A DNA stretch of 28,916 bases from Alphaproteobacteria bacterium UBA2784 (GCA_002352285.1 DEIC01000098.1:1-28916), one strand, 5' to 3'; shown: positions 1 through 8,738, counted from the stretch's first letter. Program-made: numbers and translations. Notes: generated by a model from the sequence alone, not told the origin.

Positions 1-459
1 GGTTTGGCCATGACGCCGAAGGCGGGCATTGTCGAACTGCTGCTTGGCGAAGCAGGCGAGGCGGATGCGGTGATGCAGGATCCGCTGACCCCGATGCGCG
101 TTATCGGCGTTGTCGCCAAAACAAAGAACACGTCTGACATTCTCGCCTCCAAGCAGTTCGAGAATTTCATTTTCCAGGCGCGCCGCGAATATGACCTGGT
201 CATTCTCGATACCGCGCCGGTTCTGCCGGTCGTCGATACCCGCGTGCTTGCCAAGATCGTGGATCGCGTCGTCTATCTGGTTCAGTGGGACCGCGCGCCC
301 CGCGATGCCGTGGCGAGCGGCGCGCGCATGATTTCAGATGTGAACCCGTCAGTGCTTTCCATCGTCTTCTCGCGGATGGACCTCGCCCGTCAGGCCCAGT
401 ACGGCTATGGCGACGCCTATTACTATTACTCGCGCTACAACAAGTACTACGCGAACTGA
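1..459 (+). CDS. Polysaccharide chain-length tyrosine autokinase (BY-kinase), C-terminal part
   Basis: The reading frame is already open at base 1, so the N-terminus (Wzz-like membrane domain and Walker A) lies outside the window. The visible 152 residues show a Walker B-like stretch (LVILDTAPVLPVVD). The protein ends in a tyrosine-rich tail with nine Tyr in its last 20 residues, including four in a row. This is the layout of the cytoplasmic kinase domain of Wzc/ExoP-type BY-kinases, in which tail tyrosines are autophosphorylated to control polymer length and export. It sits at the edge of an exopolysaccharide island, next to two polymerase-like proteins, which fits. The ATG and TTG near the edge are internal codons, not starts. 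Family assignment is firm; the exact subtype (Wzc-like fused, or a separate CpsD-like kinase) cannot be judged from the fragment. Confidence 0.85.
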   Translation, partial: GLAMTPKAGIVELLLGEAGEADAVMQDPLTPMRVIGVVAKTKNTSDILASKQFENFIFQARREYDLVILDTAPVLPVVDTRVLAKIVDRVVYLVQWDRAPRDAVASGARMISDVNPSVLSIVFSRMDLARQAQYGYGDAYYYYSRYNKYYAN

Positions 460-473
460 GGGATTGGCCGCTG

Positions 474-1169
474 ATGGCATCATGGCCGCGCCAGCTCCTG
501 ATTGTGGCCGCCGCGGCACTGCTCTCGCTTGGCGTATCGCTGGCCGGGTTGATTGCTTCATCCATGGCGCCTGCCGTTCCCGGCCTTGTCCGTGCGGCTC
601 AATCGGGCGCGGCAGCCCGGGCCCAGCTCGCTGACGCTGCTGACGATCTTGATCTCGCCGCCTCCATCGCCATCGATGGCGCACGCTGGCGCGCCGACGC
701 CGCTGCCATCGCAGCCGCTCTTGCCGAGACGGGGCCGGAAGACGCGCGCGCCGCATCCCTCACGCACGCCATCGCGCTGTTGGAGGAAAGTCTGGCCGCG
801 TCACCGGTACAGCCGGTGCAATGGGCGCGTCTGGCGCTTTTCCGCTTTGCCCGTGACGGGGCGACACTGGACAGTGAAGGCCGCACTCTTGCGGCACTGT
901 CACTTTCATTCCTGCTTGGCCCACATGAGATGGACGCCTGGATGCCCCGCCTGCGCGTGGCGCTGACCGCGTGGGACGCAATGCCGGACGAGGTTCGCCG
1001 CGCTGCAGGCCTGCAGGTCAGGGCGGCGCTTCGCTGGTACAAGCATGAGCCGCTCGCGGCCTTCTGGCGCACCGCATCACCGGCCATCAAGCAGCATATG
1101 ATCGGCCTCATCAATCAGCGGCCGGGCGAGGCGATCCTGTTCTGGGCAGAGCTGGCCAAAGAACGCTGA
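474..1169 (+). CDS. Membrane-anchored protein of unknown function in the polysaccharide island
   Basis: A 231-residue protein that I do not recognise. The start at 474 lies 14 bases after the kinase stop; a longer open frame from 285 would run inside the kinase gene and is not credible. Residues about 8-30 form one hydrophobic segment, probably a signal anchor. The rest is Ala/Leu/Arg-rich and mostly helical in character, with repeated A/L/R heptad-like runs suggestive of a helical-repeat (TPR-like) periplasmic domain; this is only an impression from composition. It is co-directional with, and almost certainly co-transcribed with, the autokinase gene, so a role in polymer assembly or export is inferred. 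The next gene converges on it with two bases between the stops. Confidence 0.7.
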   Translation: MASWPRQLLIVAAAALLSLGVSLAGLIASSMAPAVPGLVRAAQSGAAARAQLADAADDLDLAASIAIDGARWRADAAAIAAALAETGPEDARAASLTHAIALLEESLAASPVQPVQWARLALFRFARDGATLDSEGRTLAALSLSFLLGPHEMDAWMPRLRVALTAWDAMPDEVRRAAGLQVRAALRWYKHEPLAAFWRTASPAIKQHMIGLINQRPGEAILFWAELAKER

Positions 1170-1171
1170 AT

Positions 1172-2578
1172 TCAGGTGGCCTCGCGCGGCATCAGGAAGG
1201 GCGACAGCGCCGTACCTGCGATGAAAGCAAGCGTCGCATTGATCGCCGGAATTTGCAGGCTGAAATCAATCACGCTGTGCAGCGCAACCAGCGCAATCGA
1301 TGCAGCGGCGGCAGCCAGCAGATCGTGGCCATGGCGCTGCCGGAACATCAGTCGCGCCAGCAAAAGCACGACGAGACCGATGGCACTGAAGAACACGAGC
1401 GACATGGGAATGCCCATCTCCATCGCATTCTCGAGAAAGGTGTTGTGCGCCTTGTCATAAGCGTGGGCGGGGTTGAGGCTGTCCGTGCGGTAGAGCGTGA
1501 AGGCCTGCGGAAATGTTCCAAAGCCGGAACCCAGCAGCGGCGCATCTTCAATCGCCGAGAGCACAATCGCGGTGGAGGCCTCCCGCGCATTGTCGTCAAA
1601 GCCCTTTTCCTCAAAGCGCAGAAGGAGCGGGCGGCCAAAGGCAAGCACGATGCCCGCCAATATCACCCCGGCAAAGGCGAGCGTGAAAACGGCGCTGAAC
1701 CGCCCGCGCCGCCGCGTCGCAGCAACCCAAAGGACGATCATCGCAGCAATGCCGGCCAGTGCGGCAACGGCGCCGCCGCGCGATCCCGTCATCATCAGGG
1801 CGGCAAGAATTGTCAGCGCGCAGAAAATCCAGGGGAGCGCCGCACCGAACAGCAGTGAAAAAAGCCCCTCCAGGCGCCGGCTGCGCGGCACATTGGAGCG
1901 GCGCGCCTGGCGCACCAGCATTGCCCCCAGCACCGAAAGCGCACATACAGCGCCAATTCCCGCATAAGCCGCAAACGAATTGCGGTTGATGAACGTCGCA
2001 GTGACATAGCCCTCATAGGCATCCTTTTCAGCCCACGCGACCATGTTGAGCCCGGCAAGTTCTACGGCAATGCCATAGGCGGCATAGAGCACGCCGGCGA
2101 TCGCCATCACGCGAAACGCAAACCGCGCGCGTTCCGGCGTGCCACAGGTGAAAAGCGCCGCCAGAAAGATCGCTGCATAGGAAAATATTCTGACCACAGC
2201 CTCTACTGTCGCGCCGGGCGCAATGGAGATGGATCCCCAGCCGGATTTGCCCGTCGCCTGTTCCATCTCCTGCCAGACGGGATGCGCCATGCCTTCGGGC
2301 ATGCCGGGAAGCGCCTGAAAAAATGCAAACGCCATCGCAACCGCAAAGAGGATCAGCGGCCAGCGCAGGTCGCGCAGGGCGGCGCCGGCAGCCATGCGCT
2401 GGCCCGGCGCCATGCGCACGACGGCGGTCAGCAGGAGGCCAAGTCCGAGCGCAGACAATAACGCGGACCAGAAGGGCGTATTGGCGCCAAAGGGCAGAGG
2501 TGACAGCGCGACAAGGCTGAGCAGCGCGGCAAACACAAACCTGTCGCCGGGGGATGAGGAGACCGTGCTGACCGGCAT
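1172..2578 (-). CDS. O-antigen ligase/polymerase family membrane protein (Wzy_C type)
   Basis: A 468-residue polytopic protein with roughly ten or more hydrophobic segments. It carries a GSRGGAVAAL motif, followed by a large loop holding LLGSGFGTF and AHNTFLENAMEMG. Those two motifs are typical of the Wzy_C/O-antigen-ligase superfamily, where the loop His is functionally important. Such proteins polymerise repeat units or transfer glycan at the outer face of the inner membrane. The start at 2578 is chosen because it lies five bases after the preceding gene's stop; the frame is open further upstream, but that would overlap the upstream gene. It is the last gene of a four-gene minus-strand operon. 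Whether it is the polymerase or a ligase cannot be decided from sequence alone. Confidence 0.85.
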   Translation of the reverse strand: MPVSTVSSSPGDRFVFAALLSLVALSPLPFGANTPFWSALLSALGLGLLLTAVVRMAPGQRMAAGAALRDLRWPLILFAVAMAFAFFQALPGMPEGMAHPVWQEMEQATGKSGWGSISIAPGATVEAVVRIFSYAAIFLAALFTCGTPERARFAFRVMAIAGVLYAAYGIAVELAGLNMVAWAEKDAYEGYVTATFINRNSFAAYAGIGAVCALSVLGAMLVRQARRSNVPRSRRLEGLFSLLFGAALPWIFCALTILAALMMTGSRGGAVAALAGIAAMIVLWVAATRRRGRFSAVFTLAFAGVILAGIVLAFGRPLLLRFEEKGFDDNAREASTAIVLSAIEDAPLLGSGFGTFPQAFTLYRTDSLNPAHAYDKAHNTFLENAMEMGIPMSLVFFSAIGLVVLLLARLMFRQRHGHDLLAAAAASIALVALHSVIDFSLQIPAINATLAFIAGTALSPFLMPREAT

Positions 2579-2583
2579 CACAC

Positions 2584-3891
2584 TCACGCGCGCAACCTCG
2601 CCATATGGCGCGGCGTCAGGCGATGCGCAGGTATGCGCGCCTGTTCTGCAACACATCCAAGACTGCCCAGCATCAGGAAGATCATCAGATAATTGGCGCC
2701 GAAGAAGTGCACGGTATAACCGACGAGCAGCAATGTCAGGCAGAAGATGAAGGAACCCGCCGCCACCGCCCGCAAGAGAGGCGGCGTATCCCTGGCGTCA
2801 GAAAGGATGGCAAACCGGACAGTCATCCACGCTATTGCGGCGACCAGCGCGGCAACGGCCGGATAGCCGAAGCGCAGCGAGCACCAGAGCCAGAAATTGT
2901 CGATGGTCGTAAAGGGAATCCAGCGCGCCCGCCCCCAATCCTGATAGGGAAGGCCGAACAGCGGCTGATCCTCCATCTGGCGAAGCGCCCAGTCATTCAC
3001 GAAAATGCGCACCCATCCGCTGTGCGGATCAAAGGTGAGCAGCTCGATGAGGATCGTCATCGTGCGCCCGCCTGTCAGCAATTCGGCCGACACGAAACTG
3101 ATCCCCGCAAATACGATCAGCGAGAACAGTTGCACCCGTACGCCCAATTGCTGCATCGCCCAGCCCCAGCCCACAAAGAAAGCCTGCAGGGAAAGGGTAA
3201 GGATCGGGCCGGATGAAAGCGAGAAAAAGGTGGCAAGGCCGATCACAACGGCCTTGAGCGCGCGGCGGAAGACGTCGCGCTCCAGATACCAGACAAGGCC
3301 GAACAGGCACGACGCGAACGCGCCATACATGATCGCATGCTCGAACACGGTCAGGGCGCGTACGAGACCGAGCCGGAAATCGGAATTAAACCTGACGGCG
3401 GCCCCTGTGATCTCCTTCAGCATCGGGTGGATGATGAGGCCGCCACCCATCGACTCTGCCGCCGCCACAACGAGCAAGGCGGCAACAATCAGAAACCACC
3501 CCTTTGCCAGCTTGACGACATCTGACGCGGAGCGGATGCACAGGCGGCCAAGAAGATAGGGGATGAGCGTTTCAAGAGCGGTAATTCCGCCGGACTCCAC
3601 CACATAGGCCGTGTCGTATTTGACGACGAATGAAAGCACCATCCATCCGATAAAAAGGAAAAACAGGATGTCCGGACCGGTCAGGCGCGGCATCAGCTCC
3701 CGCGTCGCCTGCCACAACACGAAGGGCGCGATCAGGATCAGCCAGATGCGGTGCGGCATCAGAAGGACTGACCCGACCTCAAACCCGAATTCGCGCGGAA
3801 CAAGAAGAAGCGCAACAGTGATCGTAAAGAGCAGGGGCAGGCTCGCGCTGGCGCGCGCCTGCGTTGGCGCATATGCCGGCGCCAGCGCCAT
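2584..3891 (-). CDS. Polytopic membrane protein, probable polysaccharide polymerase (Wzy-like)
   Basis: A 435-residue, strongly hydrophobic protein with about ten to twelve predicted membrane spans from residue 18 onward. A long hydrophilic loop near residues 260-300 holds DPHSGWVRIFVNDWALRQ and LFGLPYQDWG. The combination of many spans, one large loop and a position beside an O-antigen-ligase family gene is typical of Wzy-like polymerases, which are too divergent for motif-based proof. The start ATG shares its first base with the rfbA stop (TGATG), showing translational coupling. It could instead be a second ligase or another glycan-handling membrane protein. Membrane topology is clear; the polymerase function is inferred from context. 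Confidence 0.75.
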   Translation of the reverse strand: MALAPAYAPTQARASASLPLLFTITVALLLVPREFGFEVGSVLLMPHRIWLILIAPFVLWQATRELMPRLTGPDILFFLFIGWMVLSFVVKYDTAYVVESGGITALETLIPYLLGRLCIRSASDVVKLAKGWFLIVAALLVVAAAESMGGGLIIHPMLKEITGAAVRFNSDFRLGLVRALTVFEHAIMYGAFASCLFGLVWYLERDVFRRALKAVVIGLATFFSLSSGPILTLSLQAFFVGWGWAMQQLGVRVQLFSLIVFAGISFVSAELLTGGRTMTILIELLTFDPHSGWVRIFVNDWALRQMEDQPLFGLPYQDWGRARWIPFTTIDNFWLWCSLRFGYPAVAALVAAIAWMTVRFAILSDARDTPPLLRAVAAGSFIFCLTLLLVGYTVHFFGANYLMIFLMLGSLGCVAEQARIPAHRLTPRHMARLRA

Positions 3892-4760
3892 CAGCGCTGC
3901 TCCAGACAGGTCATCAGATAGCGGCCATAGCCGCTCGCCATCAATGGCTGGGCGAGTGCGCTAAGCTGCGCGTCGTCGATAAAGCCCATGTGCCAGGCAA
4001 TCTCCTCGATACAGGCGATCTTGAGGCCCTGGCGCGCCTCGACTGTGCGCACAAATTCGGATGCTTCGAGAAGCGAGTCATGGGTGCCGGTATCGAACCA
4101 TGCAAAGCCGCGCCCCATACGCTCCACCTGCAATTGACCGCGCTCCAGATAGACGCGGTTCAGATCGGTGATCTCCAGTTCGTTACGCGCCGACGGCTTG
4201 AGGGCCGCCGCAAGGGCCGGGGCCTCAGCATCATAAAAATAGAGACCGGTAACGGCGAAGGGTGATTTCGGCGCAGGCGGCTTTTCCTCGATACTGGTGG
4301 CGCGCCCGGCCGCGTCGAAAGCGACAACGCCGTAACGCTGCGGATCACGCACCTGATAGGCAAAGACGCTGGCGCCGCTGGTGCGCATCGCCGCCTGCCG
4401 CACCATGGCGGAAAGCCCCTGGCCGTAAAAGATATTGTCGCCCAGCACCAGCGCCACAGGCCCGCCCGCCGCGAAGTCGCGCCCGATAATCAGGGCCTCT
4501 GCAATGCCACGCGGCGCGGACTGTTCGGCATAGGATATTGAAAGGCCCAGCTGGCGTCCGTCACCGAACAGACGCCGGAATCCCGGCAGGTCAGATGGCG
4601 TTGAGATGATCAGAATATCCTTGACCCCGGCCAGCATCAGCACCGACAGCGGATAGTAGACCATCGGCTTGTCATAGACGGGCAGGAGCTGCTTCGACAC
4701 AGCACGCGTGATGGGATGAAGCCGCGTGCCCGCGCCACCCGCAAGAATGATGCCCTTCAT
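3891..4760 (-). CDS. rfbA: Glucose-1-phosphate thymidylyltransferase
   Basis: Joins dTTP and glucose-1-phosphate to give dTDP-glucose, the first step to dTDP-L-rhamnose, in the cytoplasm. The 289-residue length matches RmlA/RfbA. The nucleotide-binding signature GGAGTRLHPIT is at residues 8-18, followed by SKQLLPVYDKPMVYYP and the LGDNIFYGQGL motif near residue 108, as in classical RmlA. The start overlaps the end of the methyltransferase gene by four bases (ATGA), and the stop overlaps the next start by one base, so the three are translationally coupled. The other three rhamnose genes (rfbC-rfbB-rfbD) lie about 6 kb away in a separate operon on the same strand, an uncommon split of the usual rfbBDAC block. 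Confidence 0.95.
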   Translation of the reverse strand: MKGIILAGGAGTRLHPITRAVSKQLLPVYDKPMVYYPLSVLMLAGVKDILIISTPSDLPGFRRLFGDGRQLGLSISYAEQSAPRGIAEALIIGRDFAAGGPVALVLGDNIFYGQGLSAMVRQAAMRTSGASVFAYQVRDPQRYGVVAFDAAGRATSIEEKPPAPKSPFAVTGLYFYDAEAPALAAALKPSARNELEITDLNRVYLERGQLQVERMGRGFAWFDTGTHDSLLEASEFVRTVEARQGLKIACIEEIAWHMGFIDDAQLSALAQPLMASGYGRYLMTCLEQR

Positions 4761-5473
4761 TTGCCGATCTGCCTTGCCCGTTCCGCCGTATGCCGCCCGG
4801 TTGTCTGCCAGGCAACGCGCGCCTGCGCAAAGGCGCCCCCGGCCACATGGCCGCGCATGATGTATTGCTCAACCATGCGGTGGCGCAACAGGCCAAACGA
4901 CGCCAGATTGATCAGCTGGTTGCGGCGGCGTTGCAAGCCGTTGACAACGCCTGCATCGACGACAAGCCCCGCGTCATTCATCAACGCCAGCGCCGTATCC
5001 TCGACGAAAAAGCGCAAATGGGTCCGGTCGAGTATCCCTGCATCCTGATAGGCAAAGCGGCGGCGCATCAGAAGCGGCATCACCACGGAATAATGCGCGA
5101 CATTGGGCAGCGACACGATCACGCTGCCACCCGGGGCGAGCTGGGCAACAAGCTGGCGCAGCATGCTCAGCGGATCGGCGAGATGCTCCAGAACGTCAAG
5201 CGCAAGAATGAGGTCGAATTGTCCGAGATTGGCGGGCAGCCGGTCATGCGGTTCAATGAAAATGGCGCGGTCCGCATTGCGTTGCAGACGTTCCTGCAGT
5301 GCCCGATTGGCATCGATGCCAACCATCTCCGCCGCAGGATAAATCTGCCTCAGCCAGTTGAGCGTCTCCCCGGCGCCGCAGCCAAAGTCGAGGGCGCGCC
5401 CACCGCCACTGCCAAGCCTTGGTGGCAGAAGCGGTGCAATCTCGGATCGCACAAGGCCGTAATAGTCCGTCAT
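4757..5473 (-). CDS. Class I SAM-dependent methyltransferase
   Basis: A 238-residue protein with the Rossmann-type SAM fold. Motif I (LDFGCGAGE) is at about residues 28-36, an acidic residue ends strand two (VGIDAN), FDLILALDVLEHL forms motif II/post-motif, and GGSVIVSLPNVAHY follows. This pattern matches Methyltransf_11/23 family proteins often found in O-antigen and capsule clusters, where they methylate sugars or lipid-linked intermediates. The substrate cannot be read from sequence. It is the first gene of the four-gene minus-strand operon ending at 1172 and overlaps rfbA by four bases. No strong ribosome-binding site is visible before its ATG; an out-of-frame ATG lies four bases upstream. 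Confidence 0.85.
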   Translation of the reverse strand: MTDYYGLVRSEIAPLLPPRLGSGGGRALDFGCGAGETLNWLRQIYPAAEMVGIDANRALQERLQRNADRAIFIEPHDRLPANLGQFDLILALDVLEHLADPLSMLRQLVAQLAPGGSVIVSLPNVAHYSVVMPLLMRRRFAYQDAGILDRTHLRFFVEDTALALMNDAGLVVDAGVVNGLQRRRNQLINLASFGLLRHRMVEQYIMRGHVAGGAFAQARVAWQTTGRHTAERARQIGK

Positions 5474-5584
5474 TCATCGCCGGGAGGATCAAGCCGCAAA
5501 CCCTACATATACCGGTGAGACGCTTGCAGCGGAATGGAGGGATGATCACAATCGCCGAAAGTTCAATGCGTTAACGAGGCACTT

Positions 5585-6577
5585 ATGACGGGCGAGTTGG
5601 GAGCCAGGAACGGGAGGAAGCGGGGTTCACGGCCTCCCGGCTGGATGAGACAGCCCGAGATTTGGGCCTTCGCCGTGCTGGGCTTGGGTTTGGCTGCGAT
5701 TCTGCTGGGCTGGACCTATACCCACCACATTCTGGCTTTGGCCGGGGCGGCCGTGCTGGTTTTCAGCGTGCCGGTGTGGATCCTGGCGGGCTGGCGCGCG
5801 GGGCTCGCCTGGGCTGTGGCAGGGGTGGCCGCGTTTGCCCATGTCGCTCCCCAGTTCCTGCCCCGATTCGCGGGGCCAGCATCCGGCTGCACGCTGCGCC
5901 TTCTCACTTACAACACGCTGAGCCGCACAGAGAACGATGGCGAGACGGCCGCACTTGTTGCCGGGATTGCCCCTGACCTGATCTTTCTGCAGGAGACCGG
6001 CAATACCCAAGCCACTGCGGCGGCCATTCTGGCACTGCCGGGATGGGAGGGGGCGAACGTGGTGCGGCGCGCCGACCGCTCGTCGCTTGTCATCAGCAGG
6101 TTTCCGCTTTGGATGCGCGAAGGTGAATGGGCCGATCAGCGTGTGGAGACCATGATCGAAGGCACTCCCGTTTCGCTCTGGAATGTGCACGGCCCCAAGG
6201 ACTTCATGAGTCAGGAGAATTACGACATCTATCACGCCAAACTCTTTGCAGAAATTGCCCAGACCCGGAACGCACGGATCGTGGCGGGTGATTTCAACGC
6301 CACTGACCTCACGCCCGAGATGCGCAAATTGCTGAGCGTGATGGATGATGCGTTTCAGACAGCAGGCTGGGGCTTTGGCTTCACGTTCCCGGGGCCTGCG
6401 CGCGCCATGGGGCGCATTGCGCCATTCCTGCGGATCGACCGGGTGCTTTACTCGGCTGATTTCGATGTCGCCGCGATTGAGCGGCTGCCGGACTCACATG
6501 GCTCCGACCATTACCCCGTCGTCGCCGACATGATCCTGATCGGCAAGGGCGAGGCGGGCGCAGCCTGCAAACCCTAA
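5585..6577 (+). CDS. Membrane-anchored endonuclease/exonuclease/phosphatase (EEP) family hydrolase
   Basis: A 330-residue protein with three N-terminal hydrophobic segments (about residues 26-45, 48-68 and 71-90) and a C-terminal EEP domain. The domain carries the metal and catalytic signatures in order: TYN at 108-110, LQET at 135-138, WNVHG at 199-203, GDFN at 235-238, RIDRVL at 283-288 and SDHYPV at 307-312. The family includes DNA repair nucleases, sphingomyelinases and inositol phosphatases, all Mg-dependent phosphoesterases. The membrane anchor and the island setting favour a lipid- or glycan-linked phosphodiester substrate over DNA, but that is inference. A GAGG site at 5576-5579, five bases before the ATG, supports the start. 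Its TAA interleaves with the TAG of convergent wecB. Confidence 0.85.
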   Translation: MTGELGARNGRKRGSRPPGWMRQPEIWAFAVLGLGLAAILLGWTYTHHILALAGAAVLVFSVPVWILAGWRAGLAWAVAGVAAFAHVAPQFLPRFAGPASGCTLRLLTYNTLSRTENDGETAALVAGIAPDLIFLQETGNTQATAAAILALPGWEGANVVRRADRSSLVISRFPLWMREGEWADQRVETMIEGTPVSLWNVHGPKDFMSQENYDIYHAKLFAEIAQTRNARIVAGDFNATDLTPEMRKLLSVMDDAFQTAGWGFGFTFPGPARAMGRIAPFLRIDRVLYSADFDVAAIERLPDSHGSDHYPVVADMILIGKGEAGAACKP

Positions 6578-7722
6578 CTGCGCTGCGCAGTATGCTTGCT
6601 GATCGCATTGGCGATCCGCCCGGCCGCCTTGCCATCGCCAAACGGGCTGACAGACTTCACCATGCTGGCATGGAACGCGGCATCGTCGAGAAGCCGTGTC
6701 GCCAGCGCCTCAAGCCGCGAAGGATCGGTTCCCGCCAGAACGGCCACACCGGCTTCCACCGCTTCTGGCCGTTCGGTCGTATCGCGCATCACGATCACCG
6801 GCTTGCCAAGGGCAGGCGCCTCCTCCTGCACGCCGCCGGAATCAGAGAGAATGAAATGCGCGCGATCCATCAGATACACGAAGCCGCGATAATCCTGCGG
6901 CGCAATCAGATGGATGTTGGATGCCCCCTTGATGCGCGCATCCATCACGGCGCGGACCTTCGGATTGGGGTGCACCGGAAAGATGATCTCGACATCGCCA
7001 CGCGCAGCGATGCGCGAGAGGGTGTCAGCAATCCGCTCCATGCCGCCATCATGATTTTCGCGCCGGTGCGCCGTCACAAGCACAACGCGCCGGCCTGATT
7101 GGGGATGGGGCAGAATTGCGTTAAGCGGCGCAAGGGCAGGCTCCTCGGGCCGGAGCGCATCACGCGTCAGCAACAGCGCATCAATGACCGTGTTGCCGGT
7201 CATGAATACGCGCGACGCAGGAACGCCCTCGGTAACAAGCGCCTGTGCCGAGCGTGGCGTAGGTGCGAAGTGAAGGTCGGTCACCAATGCTGCCACGCGC
7301 CGGTTGAACTCCTCCGGAAAGGGCGATCGCATATTGCCGGTGCGTAAGCCCGCCTCTACATGATCGACGGGAACATGACGATAGAAAGCTGCCATGGACG
7401 CAGCCATGGCCGTCGTCGTATCGCCCTGAACCATCACGCGGTCGGGCTTTACGCGATCCATGACCTCACCGAAGTGCACGATCACGCGGCCCGTCAGCTC
7501 GCCCAGGCTTTGCGCCTCCTGCATCAGGTCAAGATCAATATCGGCTGACAGCCCGAACACTTCCATCGCCTGATCCAGCAAATGGCGATGCTGGGCCGTG
7601 GCGCAAACGGTAACGCGAAAGCGCGGGTCTGCGCGCAATGCACGGATCACGGGCCAGAGCTTGATGACCTCGGGCCGCGTGCCCATGGCAATGAGAATAT
7701 GAAGCGGCGGCTTCATCTTCAT
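6574..7722 (-). CDS. wecB: UDP-N-acetylglucosamine 2-epimerase (non-hydrolysing)
   Basis: Interconverts UDP-GlcNAc and UDP-ManNAc in the cytoplasm. The family signatures are all present: MGTRPEVIK near residue 13, QGDTTTAMA near 99, HVEAGLRTG at about 121-129, FPEEFNR at about 135-141, TAHRRENH, and SDSGGVQEEAP followed by RDTTERPEA. These cover the UDP-sugar site and the catalytic Asp/Glu/His residues. I use the ATG at 7722 (382 residues) because a GGGAAG stretch sits at ribosome-binding distance upstream; a GTG at 7728 and an ATG at 7716 are alternatives. No UDP-ManNAc dehydrogenase (wecC) is next to it, so ManNAc itself may be incorporated, or a dehydrogenase may lie elsewhere. Confidence 0.95.
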   Translation of the reverse strand: MKMKPPLHILIAMGTRPEVIKLWPVIRALRADPRFRVTVCATAQHRHLLDQAMEVFGLSADIDLDLMQEAQSLGELTGRVIVHFGEVMDRVKPDRVMVQGDTTTAMAASMAAFYRHVPVDHVEAGLRTGNMRSPFPEEFNRRVAALVTDLHFAPTPRSAQALVTEGVPASRVFMTGNTVIDALLLTRDALRPEEPALAPLNAILPHPQSGRRVVLVTAHRRENHDGGMERIADTLSRIAARGDVEIIFPVHPNPKVRAVMDARIKGASNIHLIAPQDYRGFVYLMDRAHFILSDSGGVQEEAPALGKPVIVMRDTTERPEAVEAGVAVLAGTDPSRLEALATRLLDDAAFHASMVKSVSPFGDGKAAGRIANAISKHTAQRS

Positions 7723-7868
7723 GGCCACTTCCCGCTTGCCAATTGCACGAAGTCTGGCGACCTTCCCGCCATGACCGTTCTCCCCCGCAGATCCCCGGCT
7801 GGTTCATTGCCTGTTCGCCTGCCTTTCTGCAATGGGGCAGGTGGCGGCTTGGTTGACGGGGGCGGAGT

Positions 7869-8738
7869 GTGAGGGTTTCCGTCATCATTCCCCACTGGAA
7901 CGACCTTGAAAATTTGAGGCGTTGCCTCGCGCATCTGCGGGGCCAAACCCTGCCGCGCGACGATTTTGAGATCGTGGTTGCCGACAACAACTCCGCTGCG
8001 GGCATTGCCGCCGTGCGCGAAATGTGCGGCGCGGATGTCGTGCTGGTGGAGGCGAGGGAGCAGGGGGCAGGCCCCGCGCGCAACGCCGCGATTGCTGCCT
8101 CACGCGGCGAAATTCTGGCGCTGATCGATTCTGACTGCTTTGCCGATCCTGACTGGCTGGAAAAAGGCATCGCTGGCCTTGCCGCGTTCGATTTCATCGG
8201 CGGTCATGTGCGCGTGCATCCCGAAACTGCCGGTGCGCCTAATGCCATCGAAGCCTTCGAGGCGATCTTTGCATTCGATTTCCGCAACTATATCGAGCAG
8301 CAGGGCTTTACCGGCACCGGCAACATGTTTGTGAGCCGCCGCGTGTTTGAGGCGGTCGGCCCCTTCCGCAACGGTGTCTCGGAAGATGTGGAGTGGAGCC
8401 GCCGCGCCCGCGCCAGAGGTTTTCGCCTTGGCTATGTGCCGCAAGCGCGCGTCACCCATCCCGCGCGCCACGATTGGCAGGCGTTGCGCACAAAATGGGA
8501 AAAGGCGACACGCGAAGCCTGGGGGCTGGTGCGCGGCAATGGCGCGGCGGAATGGCGCTGGTTGTTGAAGGCAAGCGTGATGCCGCTTTCCGCCTTTGCC
8601 CATATTCCAAAGGTGCTGATGCGCAAGGCAGAGTTGCGCTTTTCTGACCGTCTGAAGGCGATTGGCGTGCTGATCCGCCTGCGCGCATGGCGTGGCGGCG
8701 AGATGTTCCGGCTCTGGGCAAAGGGCGCTGGCACATGA
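7869..8738 (+). CDS. Family 2 glycosyltransferase
   Basis: A 289-residue GT-A fold protein. It opens with VSVIIPHWND, has the nucleotide-sugar and metal-binding DSD at residues 87-89 (LALIDSDCFADPDW), GTGNMFVSRRVFE, and an acidic ED pair at 172-173 (SEDVEW) that should hold the catalytic base. This is the layout of inverting GT2 transferases. Donor and acceptor are unknown. Translation must start at the GTG at 7869, because an in-frame TGA lies at 7854-7856 and no other start codon lies between. The nearest purine-rich site (GGAG at 7864-7867) is closer than usual. The last codons overlap the next glycosyltransferase start (ATGA), so the two are coupled. It is divergent from wecB across 146 bases. 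Confidence 0.9.
   Translation: MRVSVIIPHWNDLENLRRCLAHLRGQTLPRDDFEIVVADNNSAAGIAAVREMCGADVVLVEAREQGAGPARNAAIAASRGEILALIDSDCFADPDWLEKGIAGLAAFDFIGGHVRVHPETAGAPNAIEAFEAIFAFDFRNYIEQQGFTGTGNMFVSRRVFEAVGPFRNGVSEDVEWSRRARARGFRLGYVPQARVTHPARHDWQALRTKWEKATREAWGLVRGNGAAEWRWLLKASVMPLSAFAHIPKVLMRKAELRFSDRLKAIGVLIRLRAWRGGEMFRLWAKGAGT

Noticed and set aside
2605..3216. Plus-strand open frame of 203 codons opposite the polymerase-like gene
   Set aside because: The opposite strand has a coherent multi-span membrane protein; this frame is a charged shadow with no recognisable features.
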